DNA of 64,000 bases from Anaeramoeba ignava (lineage: Eukaryota > Metamonada > Anaeramoebidae), in NCBI GenBank assembly GCA_028826165.1, contig JAPDFW010000116.1, positions 62,001 to 126,000 of the forward strand, given 5' to 3'. A program made the translations under genes and the position numbers. A model generated the notes under the pieces. It was not told the origin of the DNA, searched no databases, and was given only the letters and a program-made list of their open reading frames with translations. This document shows positions 11,901-22,042 of the stretch, piece after piece. How positions within the stretch are numbered: the first letter of the stretch is position 1; each line of letters opens with the position of its first letter.

Positions 11901-14549
11901 AATTCAAAAGGATCTTGCAGCCCTCTTCAGGCGGGCCTTTGAAATAGGGCCATGTCTTATCACAAAGCACACCGTAATGATGAACAAAACGGTCGAATTC
12001 CTGTCGAAACGCAAAACCTGCTCTTCTGACTCTGACGTTTTCAAGAAGACCCAAGTATCTTACTTGATGGGTCACTAGCTCAGTGTCTGATGTGCATGGT
12101 TTCTTGTTGGGATTGGGTCGGATGCAACGGATGTAACTTGGTACGCATTTCATCAGATTTTCAACCAATTCACTTGCGTTTTCTCTCACTTTTGTTCCAG
12201 TTGAAGTTGGTCTTTTTTTATTATCAGTTGATATTTTTTCTGGGAAGAGAGAAACAAGAAACCCAAACTCACTTGATTGCGCCAGTTGTATCAAATCATT
12301 GAACAAAGTGTCAGTGTTTTTCTCGCAAAAACCAAGAGCTTCATATTCCACTTCGCCTGCATAATGGTGGATCGAGAACCGAGTGCTTGATTGCATTGAC
12401 CGCATGTACCGTTGATGTCCGTTGAGTTGCTCGTCAAGCTTCGCTAGCAGTTTCTCGTCTTGGCTTTGGATCTGGCTCTGAGGCATCAAGCATACATCGT
12501 TCAATATTGTTATGATTCCCGGCGGTTTTTTCCCTTCAATTAAATCACAACATATTTTGTTGTCAAAATAATCAATCGGTTCCCATTTGATTCCCTCTTT
12601 GACATATTCCTCCTGCTCCATTTTCAATGTTAATTCAATGAAGATTTGCTGCAGTTTCTCGTTGACAAAATTAATGCAAAACTGTTCGAACCCGTTATTT
12701 TTGAAAATTTCAAACCCGAAAATATCCAGAATGCCAAGAACTAAAACACTTTGTGTTTCCCCCAATGACTTATTAACACAATCCACGATGTGGTCAAACA
12801 TTCGTGTGTAGATAGCCTTTGCAAGGGCGTCTCTTGAGAAATACGCTTGATCAACATTTTGAGGAACATTATAAGTGGTTCCTCTTCTTGAGGTTGACAT
12901 TCCAGTTTGGATTGTTCGGAAAGTGAGAGCATAAGATAATGCCATTGGATCCACTCCGAGCAAGCCTGCAGTCCAAGAGAGTTGGTTTTCATCCTGTACT
13001 TTTGAATTTCCGTTATCATCAGGATAAAACGTGATATTTCCCAAATGAAGAATTGCTGCGACTGTTCGAAATAGGTCATTTTGTTCATCCTCATTTAGTC
13101 CGATATCCGTCATTGATTGTCTTGTTAAATTGTATTCTTTTGTTTCATCCATTCCGTCTGTCTGTGGTTTTTGTCCTTGGTTTGTGTAGAAGAAATCATC
13201 TGGTGATGTTATTCCGTAGTATTCTCGTACATCTTTTGGTGCTCCCATTGTGAGTTGATAAAATATATGGAATGTTCTTTCTCCTAGTTGTTGATATACT
13301 ACTCGTGATTTTTCTAGTAAGTAATTTCGTACTCTTCCTCCTTCTGGTGATCCGAATTCATTGAATTGAATTTCCAAGTATTTTCCCTAATTTTAAAAAA
13401 AAATTCAATTAAAATTTAATAAAAAAATAAAATAATAATAAAAATTTAAATCAATAAAATTTTAAATAAATTAAAATTTAAATCAATTAAAATTTTAAAT
13501 CAATAAAATTTTAAATAAAAATAATTTAAATTTTTTGCTTACAAATCGACTTGAATTGTTGTTTTGTAATGTTGTTGCATTTCCAAATGATTCTAAAATT
13601 TGATTACTTTGTAAAATGACTTTTTTTACTTTTTCTATTCCTGGTCCTCCTCCTGAAACTGCTGAAATATATTGCATAACTAATTTAGCTGATTCTGTTT
13701 TTCCTGCTCCACTCTCACCTCTAATTTATTTAATTTAGATTTAATTTTTAATTTTGATTTTAAATTTTTAATTTTGATTTAATTTTTAATATTATTTTTA
13801 ATTTTAATTTTATTTTTAATTTTAATTTGATTTAATTTTAATTCTATTTTTAATTTTGATTAGTTGAATTTCCTTGTTCTCAAAAAAAGAAAAATAAAGA
13901 AAAAAAAAATAAAATTAAATAAATTACGTGATAATAATAGCTTGACTTTGTTTTCTTGAAGTTAAATCATGATAAACTCTATCAGCTAAAGAATAGATAT
14001 GAGGAGCTAATTCATGTGAATATTTTCCTCTATATTCTTTAATCTTCTCATCTGAATACATTCCATCAATTTTTCTGTAAGGATTAACTGCAACAAGTAC
14101 AAAACCAATATAAGTCTAATTACCATTCCAAAATTTAATTTAAATTTAATAAACAAAAAATAAATAAATAAACAAACAAACAAACAAACAAACAAACAAA
14201 CAAACAAACAAATAAACAAATAAACAAATAAAAAATATATTAATATTAATTAATTAAAAAATATTTCAATTTAAATTAAAATGTTATTCTCAATTCATTT
14301 TGAATCAAAATAAACCAAAAAAAATGTCAAAAATAATTGAAATTCCAAAATGAAAAAAAAAAAGCAAAAAAAAATAAATAAAATAAAAAAAAAATTTTTT
14401 TAATTTTAAATTCTAATTTTTACATAAATAATTTCTGCTTGTAATCTTTTTTTTAAATTTTCAACAATTTGAGATTCCGTTATTTTCGTTAAAAGGACTA
14501 AATCATCAACTCCAACTCGATTTGCTGTTGATTCCCAAGTAAATCCCAT
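8983..14549 (-). CDS. Long-tailed class I myosin (motor, IQ, TH1, Pro-rich TH2, SH3)
   Basis: Actin-based membrane-linked motor of the amoeboid myosin-I type, for endocytosis and cortex work. Exons on the minus strand: 14549-14424, 14115-13928, 13720-13543, 13386-10674 and 9200-8983, all in phase, 1,140 residues. The P-loop GESGAGKT is at about 106-113 and [14 protein letters not shown] covers switch [10 protein letters not shown] marks the relay region. The TEDS site is Thr near residue 334 in [10 protein letters not shown], so the motor is predicted to be switched on by PAK-type kinase phosphorylation. One IQ motif ([16 protein letters not shown]) follows, then a basic TH1 lipid-binding tail, a TH2 with RGPPP and TPRART repeats, and an SH3 domain (ALFAYEA...[12 protein letters not shown]...PYNYVEQI). 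Exon 4 is 2.7 kb and clearly richer in G+C than its surroundings. Confidence 0.93.
9203..10671 (-). repeat. AAATTAAATCAAATATTTAATATA repeat filling the last myosin intron
   Basis: Tandem, irregular units of about 24 nt occupy most of the intron between the Pro-rich tail exon and the SH3 exon. A diverged copy of the SH3 exon 3' end is embedded at about 9470-9790. Confidence 0.85.
9470..9790 (-). pseudogene. Decayed copy of the myosin SH3 exon and its 3' flank
   Basis: Scattered blocks match 8790-9130 in order: AGAAAAATCAAACCAAAA (9492, compare 8794), TTTGTAATTAAAATTAAAA (9600, compare 8953), ATTAAATCTGTT (9622), TCTTTTATTCCATTAA (compare TTTTCTTCCATTAAG) and TATATCTCCTTTTGAAAATGAAA (about 9711, compare 9080). 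Between them the exon sequence has been replaced by the intron's own repeat unit. It cannot encode SH3 any longer. Confidence 0.65.
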
Positions 14550-14559
14550 TTTATCTAAA

Positions 14560-16741
14560 AAGTAAAAAAAATTAAAAAAAATTAAAAAAAGAAAAAAAAG
14601 AAAAAAAAAGAAAAAAAGAAGAAAAATGAAATTGTTTTTTTTATTAAAAATTATTTTTTTTTTTGCTTTTTTTATTTACCAAATCAAAAAAAATAAAAAT
14701 AAAAAATATAAAAAATAAAAAAAAGGGAAAATCAATTCTTCTTTTTTTTTAACAATTTATCTTTCCATAAACCCAATTACAACACAATCCAAAACAATTT
14801 AATAATCAATTTCAAATCCATATTTAAAAATAATCCAAAAAAATTTAAATCAATTTCAAATCCATATTTAAAAATAATCCAAAACAATTTAATCAATTTA
14901 ATATTTAAAATCAATTTCAATTTAATATTTAAAATCAATATCAAATTAATATTTAAAATCAATTTAATATTTAAAATCAATTTCAATTTAATATTTAAAA
15001 TCAATTTAATATTTAAAATCAATTTCAAATCAATATTTAAAATCAATATCAATTTAATATTTAAAATTAAATCAATATTTAAAATCAATTTCAATTTAAT
15101 ATTTAAAAATAATCCAAAAAAATTTAAATCAATTTAATATTTAAAATCAATGTCAAATTAATATTTAAAATCAATTTCAATTTAATATTTAAAATCAATT
15201 TCAATTTAATATTTAAAATCAATTTCAATTTAATATTTAAAAATAATCCAAAAAATTTAATCAATTTAATATTTAAAATCAATTTCAAATCAATATTTAA
15301 AAATAATTTCAAATCCATATTTAAAATCAATGTCAAATTAATATTTAAAATCAATATTTAAAAATAATTTCAATTTAATATTTAAAAATAATCCAAAAAA
15401 TTTAATCAATTTAATATTTTAAAATCAATTTAAATTTAATATTTAATATTTAAAAATCAATTTAATATTTAAAAATAATTTCAAATCAATATTTAAAATC
15501 AATTTCAAATCCATATTTAAAATCTAATTTAATATTTAAAATCAATTTCAATTTAATATTTAAAATCAATTTCAATTTAATATTTAAAAATAATTTAAAA
15601 TCCATATTTAAAAATCAATATCAATTTAATATTTAAAATCAATTTAATATTTAAAATTAAATCAATATTTAAAAATAATTTCAATTTAATATTTAAAATT
15701 AATATCAATTTAATATTTAAAAATAATCTAAAAACAATTTAATCAAATCAATATTTAAAATCAATTTCAAATCAATATTTAAAAATAATTTCAATTTAAT
15801 ATTTAAAATCAATTTAATATTTAATATTTAAAATTAATGTCAATTTAATATTTAAAATCAATTTCAATTTAATATTTAAAAATAATCCAAAAAAATTTAA
15901 TCAATTTAATATTTAAATCAATGTCAAATTAATATTTAAAATCAATATTTAAAAATAATTTCAAATCAATATTTAAAATCAATGTCAATTTAATATTTAA
16001 AATCAATTTAATATTTAAAATCAATTTAATATTTAAAATCAATTTCAAATTAATATTTAAAATCAATATCAATTTAATATTTAAAAATAAAATCAATTTC
16101 AATTTAATATTTAAAATCAATGTCAAATCAATATTTAAAATCAATTTCAATTTAATATTTAAAAATAATCCAAAAAAATTTAATCAAATCAATTTCAATT
16201 TAATATTTAATTTCAATTTCAATTTAATATTTAAAATAATATCAATTTAATATTTAAAATCAATTTCAAATCAATATTTAAAAATAATCCAAAACAATTT
16301 AAATCAATTTAATATTTAAAATCAATTTCAAATTAATATTTAATAATCAATTTCAAATCAATATTTAAAATTAATCCAAAAAATTTAAATCAATTTAATA
16401 TTTAATATCAATTTAATATTTAAAAATAATCCAAAAAAATTTAATCAATTTAATATTTAATATTTAAAAATAATATCAATTTAATATTTAAAAATAATCC
16501 AAAAAATTTAATCAATTTAATATTTAAAATCAATATCAAATCAATATTTAAAATCAATTTCAATTTAATATTTAAAAATAATTTCAATTTAATATTTAAA
16601 ATCAATTTAATATTTAATCTAAATTGAAAAAATTGTTTTTTTTTTGATCAAAAAAGAAAGAGGGATTAAAAAAATTTTTTAAAATTAATTAAAATCATTT
16701 TTTTTTTACAAATTTTTTTTTACAAATTATCAAACAAAGAA
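14560..16741. repeat. AATTTAATATTTAAAATC repeat spacer between divergent genes
   Basis: From about 14780 to 16620 the DNA is an irregular tandem of TCAATTTAATATTTAAAATCAATTTC units, with ATAATCCAAAAAA interruptions. Minus-strand frames rich in Leu/Ile/Asn/Lys are shadows. The last 100 nt are T-rich with a TCATTTTTTTTTT motif 46 nt before the ferritin start. No gene seen. Confidence 0.85.
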
Positions 16742-17245
16742 ATGGACGCAAAATTAGTAGAAGCAATTAGCATCCAAATCCGAGAAGAATACGACAGTGC
16801 ATTTTTATATTTAGCGATGTTAGGATGGTGTACAAGAAAAGGATATTCAGGAGCATCACATTGGCTTAAAATACAAGTTGAAGAAGAATTTTCACACGCA
16901 CTTAAATTTTACAACTATTTATCCAAAAACGGTGAAATTGCCGTTATTTTACCTCATAAACAACAACCAACTGAATTTGATGGTTTTCTTCAAATTTTTC
17001 AAGCAACTTTTAAACACGAACAATTTATTACTTCTAAAATTAATCAACTTTGTAAATTGGCTGATGAACTTAATGATAAAAAAACTAGGCAATTCCTTGT
17101 TTGGTTTGAAGATGAACAAGTTGAAGAAGAAGAAAATGCTCAAGCAAATTTGGATCTTTTTAAGAAATTTGATAATGATTTCTCAAAAGTTGATGCTGAA
17201 ATGGCTAAAAGAGTTTTGGTTTCTTCAGAAGATAAAAAGAAATAA
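16742..17245 (+). CDS. Bacterial-type (FtnA-like) non-heme ferritin
   Basis: Single-exon, 167-residue ferritin that stores iron by oxidising Fe(II) in a four-helix bundle shell. Ferroxidase ligands are all present in the expected order: Glu in QIREEYDSAFLYLAM (helix A), Glu and His in VEEEFSHALKFY (helix B), Glu in TFKHEQFITSKI (helix C), and the EQVEEEE run in WFEDEQVEEEENA (helix D), the last being the prokaryotic FtnA pattern. Length matches bacterial FtnA, not the longer animal H-chain, and no organelle signal is visible. Codon use is as AT-rich as its neighbours and the gene sits between host-type genes, so it is native DNA now, though a bacterial origin by transfer is likely. Intronless structure fits that. 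Confidence 0.88.
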   Translation: MDAKLVEAISIQIREEYDSAFLYLAMLGWCTRKGYSGASHWLKIQVEEEFSHALKFYNYLSKNGEIAVILPHKQQPTEFDGFLQIFQATFKHEQFITSKINQLCKLADELNDKKTRQFLVWFEDEQVEEEENAQANLDLFKKFDNDFSKVDAEMAKRVLVSSEDKKK

Positions 17246-17334
17246 TTATCTTTTTTCTTTTTTTCTTTCTTTCTTTCTTTCTTTCTTTTCAAAAACAAAA
17301 AAATGAATTTCAAATCCAAAATTTTTTTAAAAAA

Positions 17335-18050
17335 TGAAAATAGATTTAATTTAATATTTAATTTATAAATCAATTTAAAAATATAATTTAATATTTAATT
17401 TTATTATTAAAATAATAATTTATTGTTTTAGATTTAAATATTTTCTTTATTTAAATATTTAACATATAAATATAAAAAATGAGAATAGATTTAATTTAAT
17501 ATTAAAATTAAAATTAATTTAAAAATATAATTTCTAAATTAATTTTATTATTAAAATATTAATTTATTGTTTTTAGATTTAAATATTTTATTATTTAAAA
17601 ATATTTAACATATAAATATAAAAGAATAAAAATAGATTTAATTTAATATTTAATTTATAAATTAATTTAAAAATATAATTTAATATTTAATTTCATTATT
17701 AAAATAATAATTTATTGTTTTAGATTTAAATATTTTATTATTTAAATATTTAACATATAAATATAAAAATAAGAATAGATTTAATTTAATATTTAATTTA
17801 TAAATTAATTTAAAAATATAATTTAATATTTTAATTTTATTATTAAAATGATAATTTATTGTTTTAGATTTAAATATTTTATTATTTAAATATTTAACAT
17901 ATAAATATAAAAAATGAAAATAGATTTAATTTAATATTCAATTTATAAATCAATTTAAAAATATAATTTAATATTTAATTTTATTATTAAAATAATAATT
18001 TAATGTTTTAGATTTAAATATTTTATTATTTAAAAATATTTTGAAAATTG
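17335..18050. repeat. Five tandem units of about 146 bp upstream of the BTB-TLDc gene
   Basis: Units starting near 17337, 17487, 17634, 17778 and 17924 share AATAGATTTAATTTAATATT at the left and TTTATTGTTTTAGATTTAAA in the middle, with TTAACATATAAATATAAA at the right of the first four. They differ by a few substitutions and small indels. The array is intergenic. The remainder to 18421 is AT-rich and ends in the promoter-like T-tract. Confidence 0.8.
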
Positions 18051-18364
18051 ATTTTTGAAATTAAAATTTTATCTTTTTTTTGAATTAAATTGAATTAATA
18101 TTAATTTGGAAATTTGTTTTAAAATTTAAATTTATTAATAATTTTTAAATTCCAAAAAAAAAATTAAATTAAAAATTAAATTAAAATAATTTTCCTTTTT
18201 TTTTTAATAATAAAAATTAATAAAAAATAATAATAATTTATTAATAAATTAATTTAAAATAATAAATTAAAAAGAAAATTAAATTAATTATTAATTTAAA
18301 TTTATTCTTATTTTTTATATTTTTATTTATTTTCAAAATCCACTTTTTATTTTTTTTTTTTAAA

Positions 18365-18392
18365 TTTTTTTTTCATTTTTTTCCTTTTTTTT
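18365..18392 (+). promoter_or_regulatory. T-tract/CATT start-region motif of the BTB-TLDc gene
   Basis: T-run, CATTTTTTTCC, T-run, 47 nt before the ATG at 18422, nearly identical to the string at 5243-5270 although the two genes are unrelated. Confidence 0.45.
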
Positions 18393-18421
18393 AAAAAACA
18401 AAAACAAAAACAAAAAACAAA

Positions 18422-21400
18422 ATGGATAATAATAATAATAACCAAATTCAAAATGCAAATCAAAATCAAAATGAAAATGAAATGAAAAATTTAGAAAAAA
18501 AAGTAACAAAAAATTTAATTAAAAATTATTCAAACCTTTTAAATGGAAATTCATTTAAAGATTTTTCAATTTTTGTTGAGAATAAATCAAATCCTTTTGA
18601 AATTAAAGTTCATAAATCAATTTTATCTTCAAGATCTTCTTTTTTTAATGAGTTTTTAAAGGGCAAGAATCATCTCTTTATTTCTTTAAATCAATTTAAT
18701 AAAAAGAAATGGAATCAATTTTGAGTTATATTTATTATGGAAATATTTCTTTTGAGAATCAAGAAAATCTTATTCAATTATTAGAAATTTCAATTTATTT
18801 TAAATTAAATTTATTGAAAGAAATTATTCAAAAAAAAATTTTAAATTCAATTAATTATTCAAATTTTTTCCAATTTTTATTCCAAAATCGAAATTTAAAT
18901 TCAAATGAAATTGAAATAAAATGTTTTGAATTAATAAATCAAAATTTTTCCCAAATTCAAAATAATGAGAATTTATTCAATTTAACTAAAGAAGAAATTA
19001 TCAAATTTATTCAATTTAAACAAGAAAAAAAAGAAATTTTTCAATTTGATTTTTTTCAATTTTTAAATAATTGGATTGAAAAAAGAATTGAAAAATTAAA
19101 AGGAAAGAAAGAAAAAGAAAGAGAAATTGAAAAGAAAAGATTATTTCATTCTTTTTTTTCATTATTTGATAAAGATTCAATTTCAAAACAAGATTTTGAT
19201 AAATTAAAACAATTTGATATTTTTCTTCCAAAATCTTTTTTAATTGAAAACAAAGAGAAAGAAATTGAAGAGAATCAAAAAGAAATTGAAAACAAATTTA
19301 TTCAAGAGAATCAACAAATGAAAATTGAAATTGAAGAAAAAGATAAGGAAAACCAACAAATGAAACCTATTTTTGATAAATATCAACAAAAATATCAAAA
19401 ATATTTGGAATTTGAAAAGAAATTAGAACCAATTAAAACCAATTTTCCTCAATTTTCAGAAACAAGAATTATTACAGAAGAAGAATATGCTAAGAAATTA
19501 CAAGAATGGATAAATGATAATGATTTTTTTTCTAAAATGAAAAAAGGATTTTCAACAAAAAGAGATGGATTTGATTGTGAAAATTGGCATAAAGCAGTTG
19601 ATGGGAAAGGAAAAACATTAGTTATTATCAAAACAAAAGATAATTTTATTTTTGGAGGTTTTACTCAAGTTGGATGGACAAATGATAAATCAAAATGGAG
19701 AGAAGAAGATAGAAATAGGGATGATGGATTTATTCCAGATTCAAATGCATTTATTTTTTCATTAAGAAATGATAAAGGAGATAGAAAACCAGAGAAGTTT
19801 ACAATTAGAAAAGAACAAGAAGAATATGCAATTTTTTATAATTTAGAGGTTGGTCCAACTTTTGGATGTAAATATAAATAATTTATATTTAATAAATATT
19901 TATTATTATAATTAAAATTAAATTAATAAATAATTCAAAATATTAATATAATAAATAATATCATTATTTCAATTTAAAATAAAATTAATTTTAAATTAAA
20001 TTATTATTAATTATTATTAAAATTAATTATTTATCTTTATTAAAATAGTTCGTAAATAATTTATATTTAATAAATATTTATTATTATAATTAAAATTAAA
20101 TTAATAAATAATCCAAAATATTAATATAATAAATAATATTATTATTTCAATTTAAAATAAAATAAATTTTAAATTAAATTATTATTAATTATTATTAAAA
20201 TTAATTATTTATCTTTATTAAAATAGATAGTAAATAATTATATTTAATAAATATTTATTATTATAATTAAAATTAAATTAATAAATAATCCAAAATATTA
20301 ATATAATAAATAATATTATTATTTCAATTTAAAATAAAATTAATTTTAAATTAAATTATTATTAATTATTATTAAAATTAATTATTTATCTTTATTAAAA
20401 TAGATGGTAAATAATTTATATTTAATAAATATTTATTATTTATAATTAAAATTAAATTAATAAATAATCCAAAATATTAATATAATAAATAATATTATTA
20501 TTTCAATTTAAAATAAAATTAATTTTAAATTAAATTATTATTAATTATTATTATTAAAATTAATTATTTATCTTTATTAAAATAGCTGGTAAATAATTTA
20601 TATTTAATAAATATTTATTATTTATAATTAAAATTAAATTAATAAATAATCCAAAAATATTAATATAATAAATAATATTATTATTTCAATTTAAAATAAA
20701 ATTAATTTTAAATTAAATTATTATTAATTATTATTAAAATTAATTATTTATTTTTATTAAAAATAGATAGTAAATAATTTATTATTTAATAAATATTTAT
20801 TATTATAATTAAAATTAAATTAATAAATAATCTAAAATATTAATATAATAAATAATATTATTATTTTAATTTAAAATAAAACAATTTTAAATTAAATTAT
20901 TATTAATTATTATTAAAATTAATTATTTATCTTTTATTAAAATAGTTCGTAAATAATTTATATTTAATAAATATTTATTATTATAATTAAAATTAAATTA
21001 ATAAATAATCCAAAATATTAATATAATAAATAATATTATTATTTCAATTTAAAATAAAATTAATTTTTAAATTAAATTATTATTAATTATTATTAAAATT
21101 AATTATTTATCTTTATTAAAATAGATTGTAAATAATTTATATTTAATAAATATTTATTATTATAATTAAAATTAAATTAATAAATAATCCAAAATATTAA
21201 TATAATAAATAATATTATTATTTCAATTTAAAATAAAATTAATTTTAAATTAAATTATTATTAATTATTATTCAAATTAATTATTTATCTTTATTAAAAT
21301 AGATTGTAAATAATTTATATTTAATAAATATTTATTATTATAATTAAAATTAAATTAATAAATAATCCAAAATATTAATATAATAAATAATATTATTATT

Positions 21401-21650
21401 TAAATTTAAAATAAAATTAATTTTAAATTAAATTATTATTAATTATTATTAAAATTAATTATTTATCTTTATTAAAATAATTATAGCTGATATTTTTTTC
21501 ATCTTCACTTTAGCAACTGGTTATTCAAATTTTGGTCTTAGTTATAATCTACCTAATGGAATTGAATGTGAAACAGATGAAGCTAAAAGTTATTTAGCTG
21601 GTTCTTTTAATAAATGGAAAGTTGATGAAGTTGAGACTTATTTCATTTAA
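18422..21650 (+). CDS. BTB-BACK-TLDc domain protein with an apparent 1-nt frame break
   Basis: BTB domain near residues 45-125 (FKDFSIFVENKS, VHKSILSSRSSFFNEF, then ILSYIYYGNISFEN), a BACK-like helical part, a short coiled coil, and a TLDc domain (WHKAVDGKGKTLVIIKTKDN, FGGFTQVGW, LEVGPTFG). Such proteins usually act as cullin-3 adaptors or oxidation-resistance type factors; no partner is evident. The reading frame jumps near 18706: one extra A in the AAAAAGAAATGG run would join the two halves as KKK-MESILSYIYYG. The TLDc domain is completed only by an exon at 21487 or 21514 to 21650 (YSNFGLSYNLP...AKSYLAGSFNKWKVDEVETY). The donor is 19868 (GGAT|GTAAAT). The 1.6-kb intron between is the tandem array described separately, and the final protein depends on how it is spliced. 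Confidence 0.8.
19868..21486 (+). repeat. Nine-unit tandem intron array with eight 3-nt spacers (candidate micro-exons)
   Basis: Nine units of 174-181 nt, near identical. Each starts GTAAAT at 19868, 20052, 20230, 20407, 20589, 20770, 20949, 21128 and 21306. The first eight end ...TTATTAAAATAG (one with an extra A). Between one AG and the next GT are exactly three bases: TTC 20049-51, ATA 20227-29, ATG 20404-06, CTG 20586-88, ATA 20767-69, TTC 20946-48, ATT 21125-27, ATT 21303-05. The upstream exon ends in phase 1, so if spliced as micro-exons they read Phe-His-Asn-Ala-Asp-Ile-His-Tyr with no stop. The final acceptor may be 21486 (TTATAG) or 21513 (CACTTTAG); both keep phase. It may equally be removed as a single 1.6-kb intron. 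Confidence 0.85.
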
Positions 21651-22042
21651 AAACTTTTTTTTCATTTTTTTTTCAAAATTCAATTCAATTTTAATTTACT
21701 TTCAATCAAATTTAAATTCTTTAAATCAATAAATAAGAAACAAATTTAATTTTAAATAATTTAATTTAAATTTAAAAATATTATTAAAAAGAAGATTAAA
21801 TTGAAAAAAAGAAAAATCAAAAAAATAAAAAAATTGAAAACAGAAATTAATAATAATTAAATAAATAATTGTTAATAAAATATATAAAATAGAATTAATT
21901 TTAAATTTAATTATTTAATATTCTTGATTTAATTTTTGAAAAAGATTTGAAAGGAAATTTGGATTTATTTAATTATCAAATAATCAAATAATCAAATAAA
22001 AAAAAGTGGAAATAAAAAAGAAAAGAAAAGAAAAGGAAAATA
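21651..22042. other. AT-rich spacer between convergent genes
   Basis: No open frame or repeat array of note. ATT/AAT-rich sequence with T-runs after the TLDc stop and AAAAGAAAAG runs before the minus-strand gene end. Confidence 0.6.

Noticed and set aside
16742-17245. Bacterial contamination around the ferritin gene
   Set aside because: Codon use, flanking satellites and neighbours are the same as the rest of the contig, and there is no operon or ribosome-binding site.
17335-18050. Second micro-exon array in the five 146-bp units
   Set aside because: The units have no AG-NNN-GT junctions and lie between genes, outside any coding frame.
18652-18706. A 55-nt intron (GTTTTT...AAAAAG) that would join the two frames of the BTB domain
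   Set aside because: It would delete about 18 residues of the BTB core, which read as normal BTB sequence; a one-base loss in the A-run explains the frame change with the domain intact.
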